Source: Hymenobacter jeollabukensis
Lineage (GTDB): Bacteria; Bacteroidota; Bacteroidia; Cytophagales; Hymenobacteraceae
Length of the DNA: 64,000 nucleotides
Reading direction: 5' to 3'
Assembly (NCBI RefSeq): GCF_005771675.1
Contig: NZ_VAJM01000011.1
Coordinates: 1 to 64,000 of the forward strand
In this document: positions 22,075 to 29,778 of the stretch, piece by piece
How the letters are laid out: the number at the start of each line of letters is the position of its first letter
How positions within the stretch are numbered: position 1 is the first letter of the stretch
Position numbers and translations under genes: made by a program
The notes under the pieces: model-generated
Seen by the model: the letters and a program-made list of their open reading frames with translations, nothing else
The model's database searches: none
What the model was told of the DNA's origin: nothing

Positions 22075-24036
22075 ATGCCGGCCCACCCGGCATTGGCGCA
22101 GATTGCCCGATATTGCGACCTGTTAGGGCCGCTCCGCGCGGTCTGCCCCCTTTCTGCCGGCGTTTCGCGCGCCGCTTTCTGCCCCGTGCCCGCCCGCTCC
22201 GCTCCCACCCCGCCGCCTTCCGCCGACGCCACCGCCGCCAACCGGCAGCAGCTGCGCCAGCTGTTTCCCGAAGCCTTCCGCGCGGGCCGGCTCGACGTGG
22301 ACGTGCTGCGCCAGCTGCTGGGCGAAGCCCCCGCCGACGAGGAGCAGGAGCACTACGGCCTGAGCTGGCACGGCAAGCGCGCCGCCCGCCAGCAGGCCCT
22401 GCAGCCGCCCGCTGCCGCCCTGCACCCCGCCCCCGCCGATAGCCTCAGCTGGGACAGCACCCGGAACCTGGTGGTGGAGGGCGACAACCTCGACGTGCTC
22501 AAGCTCTTGCGCCAGCAGTACGAAGGCCAGGTCAAGCTGATTTACATCGACCCGCCCTACAATACCGGCAAGGATTTCGTCTACCGCGACAATTACCAGC
22601 GCAGCCGCCGCCGCCACCGCCAGCTCACCGGCCAGCCCGATACCGGCCCCGCCGTGCCCGCCGACGCGGCCGAAACCGCCGGCCGCCTGCACACCGACTG
22701 GCTGAACCTGATGTACCCGCGCCTGCACGCCGCCCGCCACCTGCTGCGCGACGACGGGGTGCTGTTCCTCTCCATCGACGACAACGAGCTGGAAAACGCC
22801 CTGCAGCTGCTCAACGAGCTGTACGGGGAGGAAAACCGCCTGGCCATCATCTGCCACAAGGCCCGCGCCTCGGTGTCGAACGACAAGATTATTTCGGCCA
22901 GCCACAACTTCATCCTGCTCTACGCCAAGGACCGCGCGCGCATCCACGCCCAGCGCGCCGCCTTCGGCCTGCCGCCCGATCTGGCGGGCTTCACCCACTA
23001 CGACGTGCGCGGGGCCTACAAACTGGCGCCCGTCGATGGGCCAGGCGGGGCGGCCAAGGGCAATCCGCACTACACCTTTCTGGGCGTGACGGGCTACTTC
23101 CGCTTCGCCCCGGAGCGCATGCAGGCCATGTACGAGCAGGGCCTCATCATCAAGGCCGGCAACGGCCTGCAGCAGAAGCACTACCGCCACGACGCCGAGC
23201 GGGTGCGCAAAACCGACACCACCTGGTGGGACGATAAGTACTACACCGCCACGGCCACCGCCCGCCTCAAGGCCCTGATGGGCGCCGACGTGTTCGACGC
23301 GCCCAAGCCGGTGGAGCTGGTGGAGCGCATGCTGCAGCTCTGGGCCCGCGACCCGACCGATTTGGTGCTCGACTTCTTCGCCGGCTCGGGCACCACCGGC
23401 CACGCCGTGATGAGCCAGAACGCCCAAGACGGCGGCACCCGCCGCTTTATCCTGGTGCAGCTGCCCGAGCCGCTGGACCCGGCCAACAAGGACCAGTGCG
23501 ACGCGGCGGCCTACTGCGAGCAGCTGGGCCGCCCCCGCACCATTGCCGAGCTGACCAAGGAGCGCCTGCGCCGCGCCGCCGCCCAGCTGCGCGCCGCCCA
23601 CCCCGACACCCCGGCCGACCTGGGCTTCCGCGTGTACCGCCTGGCGGAGGGGCCCGCCGCCGCCCCGAAACCGCGCCAACGGCCGGCGCCGGTCAAGAAA
23701 ACGACTGCCCCGCCGGCCACGGCCACGCTGCCCGAGCTGCTGGAGCACCTGGGCCTGCCGCTGAGCACCGCCGTGGAGCAGCGCGAGGTGGCTGGCTACG
23801 CCCTTTTCGCCCTCAACGGCGGGGCGCAGCTGGCCTGCCTGGCGCCGCGCCTGGCCCCGGCCGAGCTGGAAACGCTGGTCGGGCACCTGGCGGCCTGGCA
23901 CGAGGAGCTGGCGCCCGGCCCTGGCACCCAGCTGCTGGTGCGCGCCGCCGCCTGCCGCTCGGCCGAAGCCCGGCGGCGCCTGGCTACCTGCCTGGAGCAG
24001 GCCGGTTTCGGGGCGCAGCAGCTGCGCTGGTTGTAG
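22075..24036 (+). CDS. Site-specific DNA methyltransferase, type III Mod-like, orphan
   Basis: This protein of up to 653 residues resembles Mod subunits of type III restriction systems. Motif IV DPPYNTG (159-165) precedes motif I FAGSGTTGHA (435-444), the beta-class order, which points to N6-adenine or N4-cytosine methylation. NLVVEGDNLDVLKLL (131-145) is the usual segment before motif IV. The start is uncertain: the ATG at 22075 gives a low-complexity Ala/Pro leader, and the GTG at 22186 (VPARSAPTPP) is a reasonable alternative. No Res helicase/nuclease gene is beside it, so it may be a solitary epigenetic methyltransferase. It faces the Nudix gene across 56 bases and splits the pectin locus in two. 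Confidence 0.85.
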   Translation: MPAHPALAQIARYCDLLGPLRAVCPLSAGVSRAAFCPVPARSAPTPPPSADATAANRQQLRQLFPEAFRAGRLDVDVLRQLLGEAPADEEQEHYGLSWHGKRAARQQALQPPAAALHPAPADSLSWDSTRNLVVEGDNLDVLKLLRQQYEGQVKLIYIDPPYNTGKDFVYRDNYQRSRRRHRQLTGQPDTGPAVPADAAETAGRLHTDWLNLMYPRLHAARHLLRDDGVLFLSIDDNELENALQLLNELYGEENRLAIICHKARASVSNDKIISASHNFILLYAKDRARIHAQRAAFGLPPDLAGFTHYDVRGAYKLAPVDGPGGAAKGNPHYTFLGVTGYFRFAPERMQAMYEQGLIIKAGNGLQQKHYRHDAERVRKTDTTWWDDKYYTATATARLKALMGADVFDAPKPVELVERMLQLWARDPTDLVLDFFAGSGTTGHAVMSQNAQDGGTRRFILVQLPEPLDPANKDQCDAAAYCEQLGRPRTIAELTKERLRRAAAQLRAAHPDTPADLGFRVYRLAEGPAAAPKPRQRPAPVKKTTAPPATATLPELLEHLGLPLSTAVEQREVAGYALFALNGGAQLACLAPRLAPAELETLVGHLAAWHEELAPGPGTQLLVRAAACRSAEARRRLATCLEQAGFGAQQLRWL

Positions 24037-24120
24037 CGGGCTGGCCCGGGCGTGGCTGGTTCTCGGCGGTCCGATTCTACAATCTTGGCCCGCTTTGTCG
24101 CCATGCTTATAAGGCGGCCA

Positions 24121-24136
24121 TGCTAAGATGCTACAG
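24121..24136 (+). promoter_or_regulatory. Candidate operator upstream of PL1
   Basis: TGCTAAGATGCTACAG lies 79 bases before the pectate lyase start. It matches TGCTAACATCCTACA at 36224-36238 (13 of 15) and, reversed, the site at 28662-28676. It is a candidate binding site for a shared regulator. The role is inference. Confidence 0.4.
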
Positions 24137-24214
24137 AGGGTCGAAAAAATGGTACACGGTGCCGGCCCGCGCCGTGCCGACCTTTAGCCCCGATCAAATC
24201 AGTCTTTCCCGCCC

Positions 24215-25852
24215 ATGAAAACGCCCGTTGCTTTCCTTGCTTGTTTAGGCCTGACGTTGGCCGCCGCGCCGGTTGCCCTGGCGCAGTATCCTTCCATTCC
24301 GCCCGACATTCAGAAGGCCAGCGACGAGATGATGAAGGAAGCCCGTCGCCAGTCGGATATTGCCTGGAACAAGGCCTACCCCATCATTCAGAAGGAGCAG
24401 CGCGAGGGCAAGCCCTACATTCCGTGGGCGGCCCGCCCGATTGATCTGCCGCAGGCCGCCATTCCGGCCTTCCCGGGTGCTGAAGGCGGCGGAGCGTACT
24501 CGTTTGGTGGGCGCGGCGGCAAGGTCATTGTGGTGACCAGCCTGGAGGACAGCGGCCCTGGTACGCTGCGCGAGGCCTGCGAGCAGGGCGGGGCGCGCAC
24601 GGTGGTATTCAACGTGGCCGGCATCATCCGGCTGAAGTCGCCGCTGATGATTCGGGCGCCCTACATCACCATTGCGGGCCAGTCGGCGCCCGGCGACGGG
24701 GTGTGCGTGGCCGGCGAGTCGGTGTGGATCAACACCCACGACGTGATTATCCGCTACATGCGCTTCCGCCGCGGCGAGACGAACGTGGGCCGCCGCGACG
24801 ACGCCATCGGCGGCAACCCCATCGGCAACATCATGATTGACCACGTGTCAGCTTCGTGGGGGCTCGATGAGAACATGTCGATGTACCGCCACATGTACAA
24901 CGACAGCACCGGCATTCCGGAGCAGAAGCTGGGCACGGTGAACATCACCATCCAGAACTCGATTTTCTCGGAGTCGCTGGATACCTGGAACCACGCCTTC
25001 GGCAGCACGCTGGGCGGGGAGAACTGCACCTTCATGCGCAACCTCTGGGCCGACAACGCGGGCCGCAACCCGTCGATTGGCTGGAACGGGGTGTTCAACT
25101 TCGCCAACAACGTGATGTTCAACTGGGTGCACCGCTCCACTGATGGCGGCGACTACCGGGCCCTGTACAACATCATCAACAACTACTACAAGCCCGGCCC
25201 CTCCACGCCCCAAGGCACCAACATCAGCCACCGCATCCTGAAGCCCGAATCGGGCCGCAGCAAGCTGAAGTACCAGGTGTACGGCCGCGCCTACGTGGCC
25301 GGCAACATCGTGGAGGGCAACGACAAGGTAACCAAGGACAACTGGGACGGCGGCGTGCAGGTGGAGGAGCTGCCCAACGCCGGTAAGTACATGGCTGATA
25401 TGAAGGTAAACTCGCCGTTGCCCATGCCGCAAATCACCATCATGCCGGCCCAGAAAGCCTACGACTACGTGCTGGAAAACGCCGGCGCCACCCTGCCCAA
25501 GCGCGACGCCGTCGACGCCCGCGTGGTGGAGCAGGTGCGCACCGGCAAAATCAACGCGCTGCCGAACGTGAAGCTGCCCGAAACCCAGTTCAAGCACCGC
25601 CGCCTGCCCATCGACTCCTACAAGCAGGGCATTATCACCGACATCAGCCAGGTGGGCGGCTACCCCACCTACGCCGGCACGCCCTACCAGGACTCCGACA
25701 AGGACGGCATGCCCGACCAGTACGAGAAGAAAAACAAGCTCAACCCCAACGACGCCTCCGACGCCAGCCAGGTGCGCGGCAAGGACGGCTACACCAACAT
25801 CGAGGAGTACCTCAACAGCCTGGTGTCCGTGAAAAACGTGAAGCCTTCGTAA
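24215..25852 (+). CDS. PL1 pectate lyase
   Basis: This 545-residue secreted parallel beta-helix should cleave homogalacturonan endolytically by beta-elimination. A signal peptide ends near residue 23 (AAPVALA). The lyase domain opens with AIPAFPGAEGGGAYSFGGRG and continues with VTSLEDSGPGTLREAC, ITIAGQSAPGDG, VIIRYMRFRRG and IDHVSASWGLDENMS, the usual calcium-site region of this Bacteroidota PL1 subgroup. Near the C-terminus DSDKDGMPDQYEKKNKLNPN looks like a calcium-binding thrombospondin type 3-like repeat. An N-terminal helical extension (about 25-75) precedes the lyase domain. It leads the plus-strand half of the locus. Confidence 0.88.
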   Translation: MKTPVAFLACLGLTLAAAPVALAQYPSIPPDIQKASDEMMKEARRQSDIAWNKAYPIIQKEQREGKPYIPWAARPIDLPQAAIPAFPGAEGGGAYSFGGRGGKVIVVTSLEDSGPGTLREACEQGGARTVVFNVAGIIRLKSPLMIRAPYITIAGQSAPGDGVCVAGESVWINTHDVIIRYMRFRRGETNVGRRDDAIGGNPIGNIMIDHVSASWGLDENMSMYRHMYNDSTGIPEQKLGTVNITIQNSIFSESLDTWNHAFGSTLGGENCTFMRNLWADNAGRNPSIGWNGVFNFANNVMFNWVHRSTDGGDYRALYNIINNYYKPGPSTPQGTNISHRILKPESGRSKLKYQVYGRAYVAGNIVEGNDKVTKDNWDGGVQVEELPNAGKYMADMKVNSPLPMPQITIMPAQKAYDYVLENAGATLPKRDAVDARVVEQVRTGKINALPNVKLPETQFKHRRLPIDSYKQGIITDISQVGGYPTYAGTPYQDSDKDGMPDQYEKKNKLNPNDASDASQVRGKDGYTNIEEYLNSLVSVKNVKPS

Positions 25853-25870
25853 GGCTGATACTGTTTCCGA

Positions 25871-26021
25871 TGAACGTCATGTCGAGCTTGTCGAGTCATC
25901 TCGCGTGCTGACATCTGAGAGTAACCGTCATGCTGAGCGCAGTCGAAGCATCTCTACCGCTTCGTTGAACCAATGCAGGCGAAGCGGTAGAGATGCTTCG
26001 ACAAGCTCAGCATGACGTTCT
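25871..26021. repeat. Family A repeat, composite
   Basis: A left half of the TCGAG version (25872-25910) is followed by a full unit of the ATCTCTACCGCTTCG version (about 25928-26020), with arms complementary over about 35 bases. Two subtypes are therefore nested in one gap, between PL1 and the SGNH esterase. Confidence 0.85.
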
Positions 26022-26088
26022 TTTTGCCTGACGTTCTTTTTCTCGCCGACCTTTCCTTCTGACCACGTTTTTCCTCCGCTCACCATAC

Positions 26089-27543
26089 ATGCGCCTCCGC
26101 CCACCCGCCCTGCTCCTGCCCTTCCTGGCCCTGACGGCCCCCGCCGCCCAGGCACGGGTGGTGCTGCCGCGGGTACTGGGTCACGGCATGGTGCTGCAGC
26201 GCGAAAAGCCGGTGCCCATCTGGGGCACGGCCGCGCCGGGCGAGGCGGTGACGGTGCAATTCGGCCAGCAGCAGCTGCGTACTACCGCAGCCGCCGACGG
26301 GAGCTGGCGGGTGAACTTGGCGCCGCTAAAAGCCAGTGCCGCCGGCGCAGAGCTGACCGTCAGCGGCACGAACGTCATCCGTTTAAAGGACGTGCTGGTG
26401 GGGGAAGTCTGGCTGTGCTCGGGGCAGTCGAACATGGAGTACACCATGCGCAAGAACAGCAAGGTGACCGTGCCGCCCCAGCCCGAGCCCAACCCGCTGA
26501 CCGAGCTGGAGCGCGCCCACAACCCGCAGATTCGCATCTTCCTGGTGAACCGCAAGGAGCTGACGAAGCCCGACTCGCTGCACCGGGGCTGGAGCATCGC
26601 GCAGGATTCGGCGCTGCGCGCCTTCTCGGCGCCGGCGTACTTTTTCGCCCAGGAGCTGCAAACCAAGCTCGGCGTGCCGGTGGGCGTCATCAGCTCGGCC
26701 GTGCCCGGCAGCCGCATCGAGCCCTGGATCAGCGAAGCCGCCTTCCGGGCCGACTCGTACTACGCCCAGCCCGTGGGCGGCGACCCGGGCAAGTTCTACG
26801 AGCCGATGATCCGCCCGCTGGCCCCGTTTGCCTTGCGCGGCTTCTGCTGGTACCAGGGCGAGTCGAACTGCTTTCTGGCCGAAACCAGCTCGTACACCCA
26901 CAAAATGCGCACGCTCATCGAGAGCTGGCGCGGGGCCTGGCAGGACGAGAATTTGCCGTTTTACTACGTGCAGCTGGCCCCGTTCAAGTACTCCGAGTCG
27001 AAGGAGCCCAAACAGCCGCTGACGCCCGAGACGCTGCCGCTGTTTTGGGAGGCGCAGGAGGCCGTGCTGGCGCAGGTGCCGCGCACCGGCCTCATCGTCA
27101 CCACCGACCTGGTGACCAAGCTCGACGACATTCACCCGCCCTACAAGTGGCAGATCGGCCGGCGCCTGGCCTACCTGGCCCTGCACGACACCTACGGCCG
27201 CCGCGAAGTAGCCGCCCGCGGGCCGGTGTTTCGCAGCCTGAAAACCAAGGGCCAGACGGCCGAAATCAGCTTTCAGCCGCTGCAAGGGCGCCTCGTGAGC
27301 CAGGACGACCGGCCGCTGACCGGTTTCACGGTGGCCGGCGCCGACGGGCAGTTTGTGCCCGCCCAGGCCCGCATCAAGGGCAAGCGGGTGCTGGTGTCGG
27401 CGCCCGGCGTGGCGAGGCCGGTGGCGGTGCGCTTCGCCTGGCACGAAGCATCGCAACCCAACCTGTTTTCCAGCGCCGGACTGCCCGCCCGCCCCTTCCG
27501 CACCGACAAGCCCGCCGCCGCGCTCAGCCACGCGGCGCGGTAG
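26089..27543 (+). CDS. SGNH-type sialate O-acetylesterase family protein, second copy
   Basis: This 484-residue secreted esterase has a signal peptide to about residue 22 (LLPFLALTAPAAQA). The GQSNM nucleophile block lies at 112-116 (Ser114), followed by GFCWYQGESNCF and a late KLDDIHPPYKWQIG carrying Asp and His. It is a paralogue of the proteins at 11806 and 61287. An acetylesterase role on acetylated pectin is inferred from the flanking PL1 lyase. The gene is isolated by repeats on both sides. Confidence 0.82.
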   Translation: MRLRPPALLLPFLALTAPAAQARVVLPRVLGHGMVLQREKPVPIWGTAAPGEAVTVQFGQQQLRTTAAADGSWRVNLAPLKASAAGAELTVSGTNVIRLKDVLVGEVWLCSGQSNMEYTMRKNSKVTVPPQPEPNPLTELERAHNPQIRIFLVNRKELTKPDSLHRGWSIAQDSALRAFSAPAYFFAQELQTKLGVPVGVISSAVPGSRIEPWISEAAFRADSYYAQPVGGDPGKFYEPMIRPLAPFALRGFCWYQGESNCFLAETSSYTHKMRTLIESWRGAWQDENLPFYYVQLAPFKYSESKEPKQPLTPETLPLFWEAQEAVLAQVPRTGLIVTTDLVTKLDDIHPPYKWQIGRRLAYLALHDTYGRREVAARGPVFRSLKTKGQTAEISFQPLQGRLVSQDDRPLTGFTVAGADGQFVPAQARIKGKRVLVSAPGVARPVAVRFAWHEASQPNLFSSAGLPARPFRTDKPAAALSHAAR

Positions 27544-27571
27544 CGGGCTGGTATCGTCCGGGCCGCCCGCG

Positions 27572-27672
27572 TTGTAGCGCGAACTTTCAGTTCGCGTAGC
27601 CTGCCCGGTTGTCATCAAACGATTCCCCCGCGAGTCGGCCAACGCGACGCGAACTGAAAGTTCGCGCTACGC
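27572..27672. repeat. REPIN-like double hairpin, GCGCGAACT arms
   Basis: Left hairpin GTAGCGCGAACTTTCAGTTC (27574 onward, stem CGCGAACT/AGTTCGCG) and its inverted copy ending GCGCTAC (27670) flank a core of about 45 bases. It has the same architecture as the units at 3877 and 7058 with different arms. Confidence 0.85.
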
Positions 27673-27729
27673 GACGCGGCCGGCCGCCACATTCCCGCTC
27701 ATTTCCCACATTCCGCACATCCGATAGTC

Positions 27730-28623
27730 ATGCTTTCCCGCCGCGACTTTCTCTCCACCGCGCTGCTTGCCACCGGCTCTTTGCTGCTGCCCCGTCCGCT
27801 GGCGGCCTTCGGCAAGCCCAAAAAGCTCACCTACAAGATTGCCGTGGTGGACCTGATGATTCTGAAGCGGCAGAAGCTGGGCGCCCTGCAGCTCACCAAG
27901 GACATCGGGGCCGACGGCGTGGAGGTGGACATGGGCGGGCTCGGCAACCGTGACACCTTCGACAGCCAGCTGTCCAATCCCGAAATCCGCCAGCAGTTTC
28001 TCGATAAGGCCAAGGAGCTGAACCTGGAAATCTGCTCCCTGGCCATGACGGGCTTCTACGCCCAGTCCTTCGCCACGCGCCCCACCTATGAGCGCATGGT
28101 GCAGGACTGCATCGACACGATGAAGCTGATGAATGTGCGGGTGGGCTTTCTGCCCCTGGGCAACCAGGGCGACCTGGTGAAGAACCCCGAACTGCGCCCC
28201 GCCCTTGTGGAGCGGCTGAAGGTGGTGGGCCGGATGGCCGAAAAAGCCGGCGTGGTCATCGGCATCGAAACGGCGCTGGACGCGGCCGGCGAGGTGCGGC
28301 TGCTCCGGGACATCGGCTCGAAGCACATTCAGATTTACTTCAACTTCTCCAACGCGCTCAAGAACGGCCGCGACCTGCACCAGGAGCTGCGCACCCTGGG
28401 CCGCAAGCGCATCTGCCAGATTCACTGCACCGACGACGACGGCGTGTGGCTGCAGAACAATACCCGCCTCGACATGAAGCGCGTGAAGCAGACCCTGGCC
28501 GATATGGGCTGGCAGGGCTGGCTGGTGATTGAACGCTCGCGCGACGCCAACGACCCGCGCAACGTGAAGAAGAACTTCGGCGCCAACACGGCTTACATGA
28601 AGTCCATCTTTCAGGCTATATAA
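27730..28623 (+). CDS. Tat-exported sugar phosphate isomerase/epimerase-like TIM barrel
   Basis: This 297-residue protein has the xylose-isomerase-like TIM-barrel fold (AP_endonuc_2 family). A Tat signal MLSRRDFLSTALLATGSLLL precedes the barrel. Likely metal-site segments are GADGVEVDMG, VIGIETALDAAG, IQIYFNFSNA and ICQIHCTDDDG, ending with WLVIERSRD. Its substrate is unknown, and such proteins include hydroxypyruvate isomerases, tagatose epimerases and sugar-acid enzymes. Export of a protein from this mainly cytosolic family is notable and suggests action on a periplasmic sugar or a cofactor loaded in the cytoplasm. Confidence 0.75.
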   Translation: MLSRRDFLSTALLATGSLLLPRPLAAFGKPKKLTYKIAVVDLMILKRQKLGALQLTKDIGADGVEVDMGGLGNRDTFDSQLSNPEIRQQFLDKAKELNLEICSLAMTGFYAQSFATRPTYERMVQDCIDTMKLMNVRVGFLPLGNQGDLVKNPELRPALVERLKVVGRMAEKAGVVIGIETALDAAGEVRLLRDIGSKHIQIYFNFSNALKNGRDLHQELRTLGRKRICQIHCTDDDGVWLQNNTRLDMKRVKQTLADMGWQGWLVIERSRDANDPRNVKKNFGANTAYMKSIFQAI

Positions 28624-29033
28624 TCAGCGCCACTTAACCGGTAGCGTCCCGGAACCATTACTCTAGCATCTTGGCTTTGGCATAACCGGTGAGTAAGTGC
28701 TTACCGGGTTCCAACTATCCGCCAATGCCAGCCCCCTACGCTACTGCTACCCGACTGTGCCTTACGCACCGAATTCCGACTACAAAATCCTGCTATTCAA
28801 GCAGTAAATACTCTCCTTCGGGCAGATAACCGGCGGTTTGCGACGGGGTGATGCTAACCTTGCAGACCCGCCGGTTTGAGCCGGCGCGGATGGCTTTTTT
28901 GACGGATGTTGGCCGCAAAACGGCAGCGCGTGCAGAGGCATGACAACATTGTACAATAAGTTGGTTAAAAGCTGTATTCCGACGGCCCAAACGGCTAGTA
29001 ATTTGGTCCCACTACAGTAGTCACCCACTGCCT
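28624..29033. promoter_or_regulatory. 410-base regulatory gap upstream of the DUF3826-SusCD group
   Basis: There is no gene here. It is the largest gap in the locus and the only one of its size free of the common repeat families. It holds a reversed copy of the candidate operator at 28662-28676 (reads GCCAAGATGCTAGAG on the minus strand) and a looser relative TGACAACATTGTACA at 28941-28955. An imperfect dyad lies near 28686-28711 (CCGGTGAG...CTTACCGG), and a CGCCGG/CCGGCG hairpin near 28869-28888 is followed within about 8 bases by a T6 run. The last 90 bases are AT-rich, as expected for a promoter. Confidence 0.45.
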
Positions 29034-29726
29034 ATGAATTCCTTGTTCAGAAGTTTGCTGCTTGCCGCCCTGCTGACCACCGGCTCCGCGGCCCTGGCGC
29101 AGGCCCCCGTTTCGCAGCCGACCGAGTCGAAGGACGCCGCCTACACCCGCACCATCACCGAGCGCGCCGACAAAATCGTGGCCAAGCTGGAGGGGCTGAA
29201 GCCCGCCAAGACCACCAAGGTGCGCGACATCATCGTGGGCCAGTACCGGGCGCTGAACGAGATTCACGAGGGCCGCAAAACCAAGCTGGCCGCCCTGAAA
29301 GCCCAGAACCCGGACGAGGCCACCAAAAAGGCCGCCACCGAGAAAATCGAGGCTGAAACCACGGCGGCGCTCGACAAGTTGCACCCCAAGTTCCTCGCCC
29401 AGCTCGGCCGCCAGCTCTCCGCCGCCCAGGTGGATCAGGTGAAGGACGGGCTGACCTACGGGGTGCTGCCCATCACGGTGCGGGCCTACAACGACATGCT
29501 ACCCACGCTGACGGAGGCCCAGAAAGCCCAGATCCTGGCCTGGCTGACCGAGGCCCGCGAAAAGGCCATGGACGCCGGTACCTCCGAGCAGAAACACGCC
29601 TGGTTTGGCAAGTACAAAGGAAAAATCAACAATTACCTATCCGCCGCCGGCATCGACATGAAGCAGGCCGGTAAGGACTGGGATGCCCGGCGCCAGCGCG
29701 CCGCCGCCGACGCCCAGGGCCAGTAA
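29034..29726 (+). CDS. DUF3826 domain periplasmic protein
   Basis: This 230-residue protein belongs to DUF3826, which as I recall is frequent in Bacteroidota pectin loci and has no assigned biochemical function. A signal peptide ends near residue 23 (TTGSAALAQA). The mature protein is strongly helical and charged, with two long amphipathic stretches (about 60-110 and 150-200) rich in Lys, Glu and Ala, and no obvious catalytic motif. It lies 52 bases upstream of susC and is probably cotranscribed with it, which suggests an accessory periplasmic role for the SusCD transporter or its cargo. Confidence 0.8.
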   Translation: MNSLFRSLLLAALLTTGSAALAQAPVSQPTESKDAAYTRTITERADKIVAKLEGLKPAKTTKVRDIIVGQYRALNEIHEGRKTKLAALKAQNPDEATKKAATEKIEAETTAALDKLHPKFLAQLGRQLSAAQVDQVKDGLTYGVLPITVRAYNDMLPTLTEAQKAQILAWLTEAREKAMDAGTSEQKHAWFGKYKGKINNYLSAAGIDMKQAGKDWDARRQRAAADAQGQ

Positions 29727-29778
29727 GCGCCTCACCTCCCCCCGACACGCCCACTGCTTTCCCACACACCAACCTTAT

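Noticed and set aside
22075-22185. Separate small gene before the methyltransferase domain
   Set aside because: The Ala/Pro-rich codons are in frame with the methyltransferase and show no domain. They are either its leader or untranslated sequence.
28624-29033. Small RNA or short gene in the SusCD leader
   Set aside because: Short frames there have poor composition, and the dyads are weak. Nothing beyond a regulatory gap can be supported.
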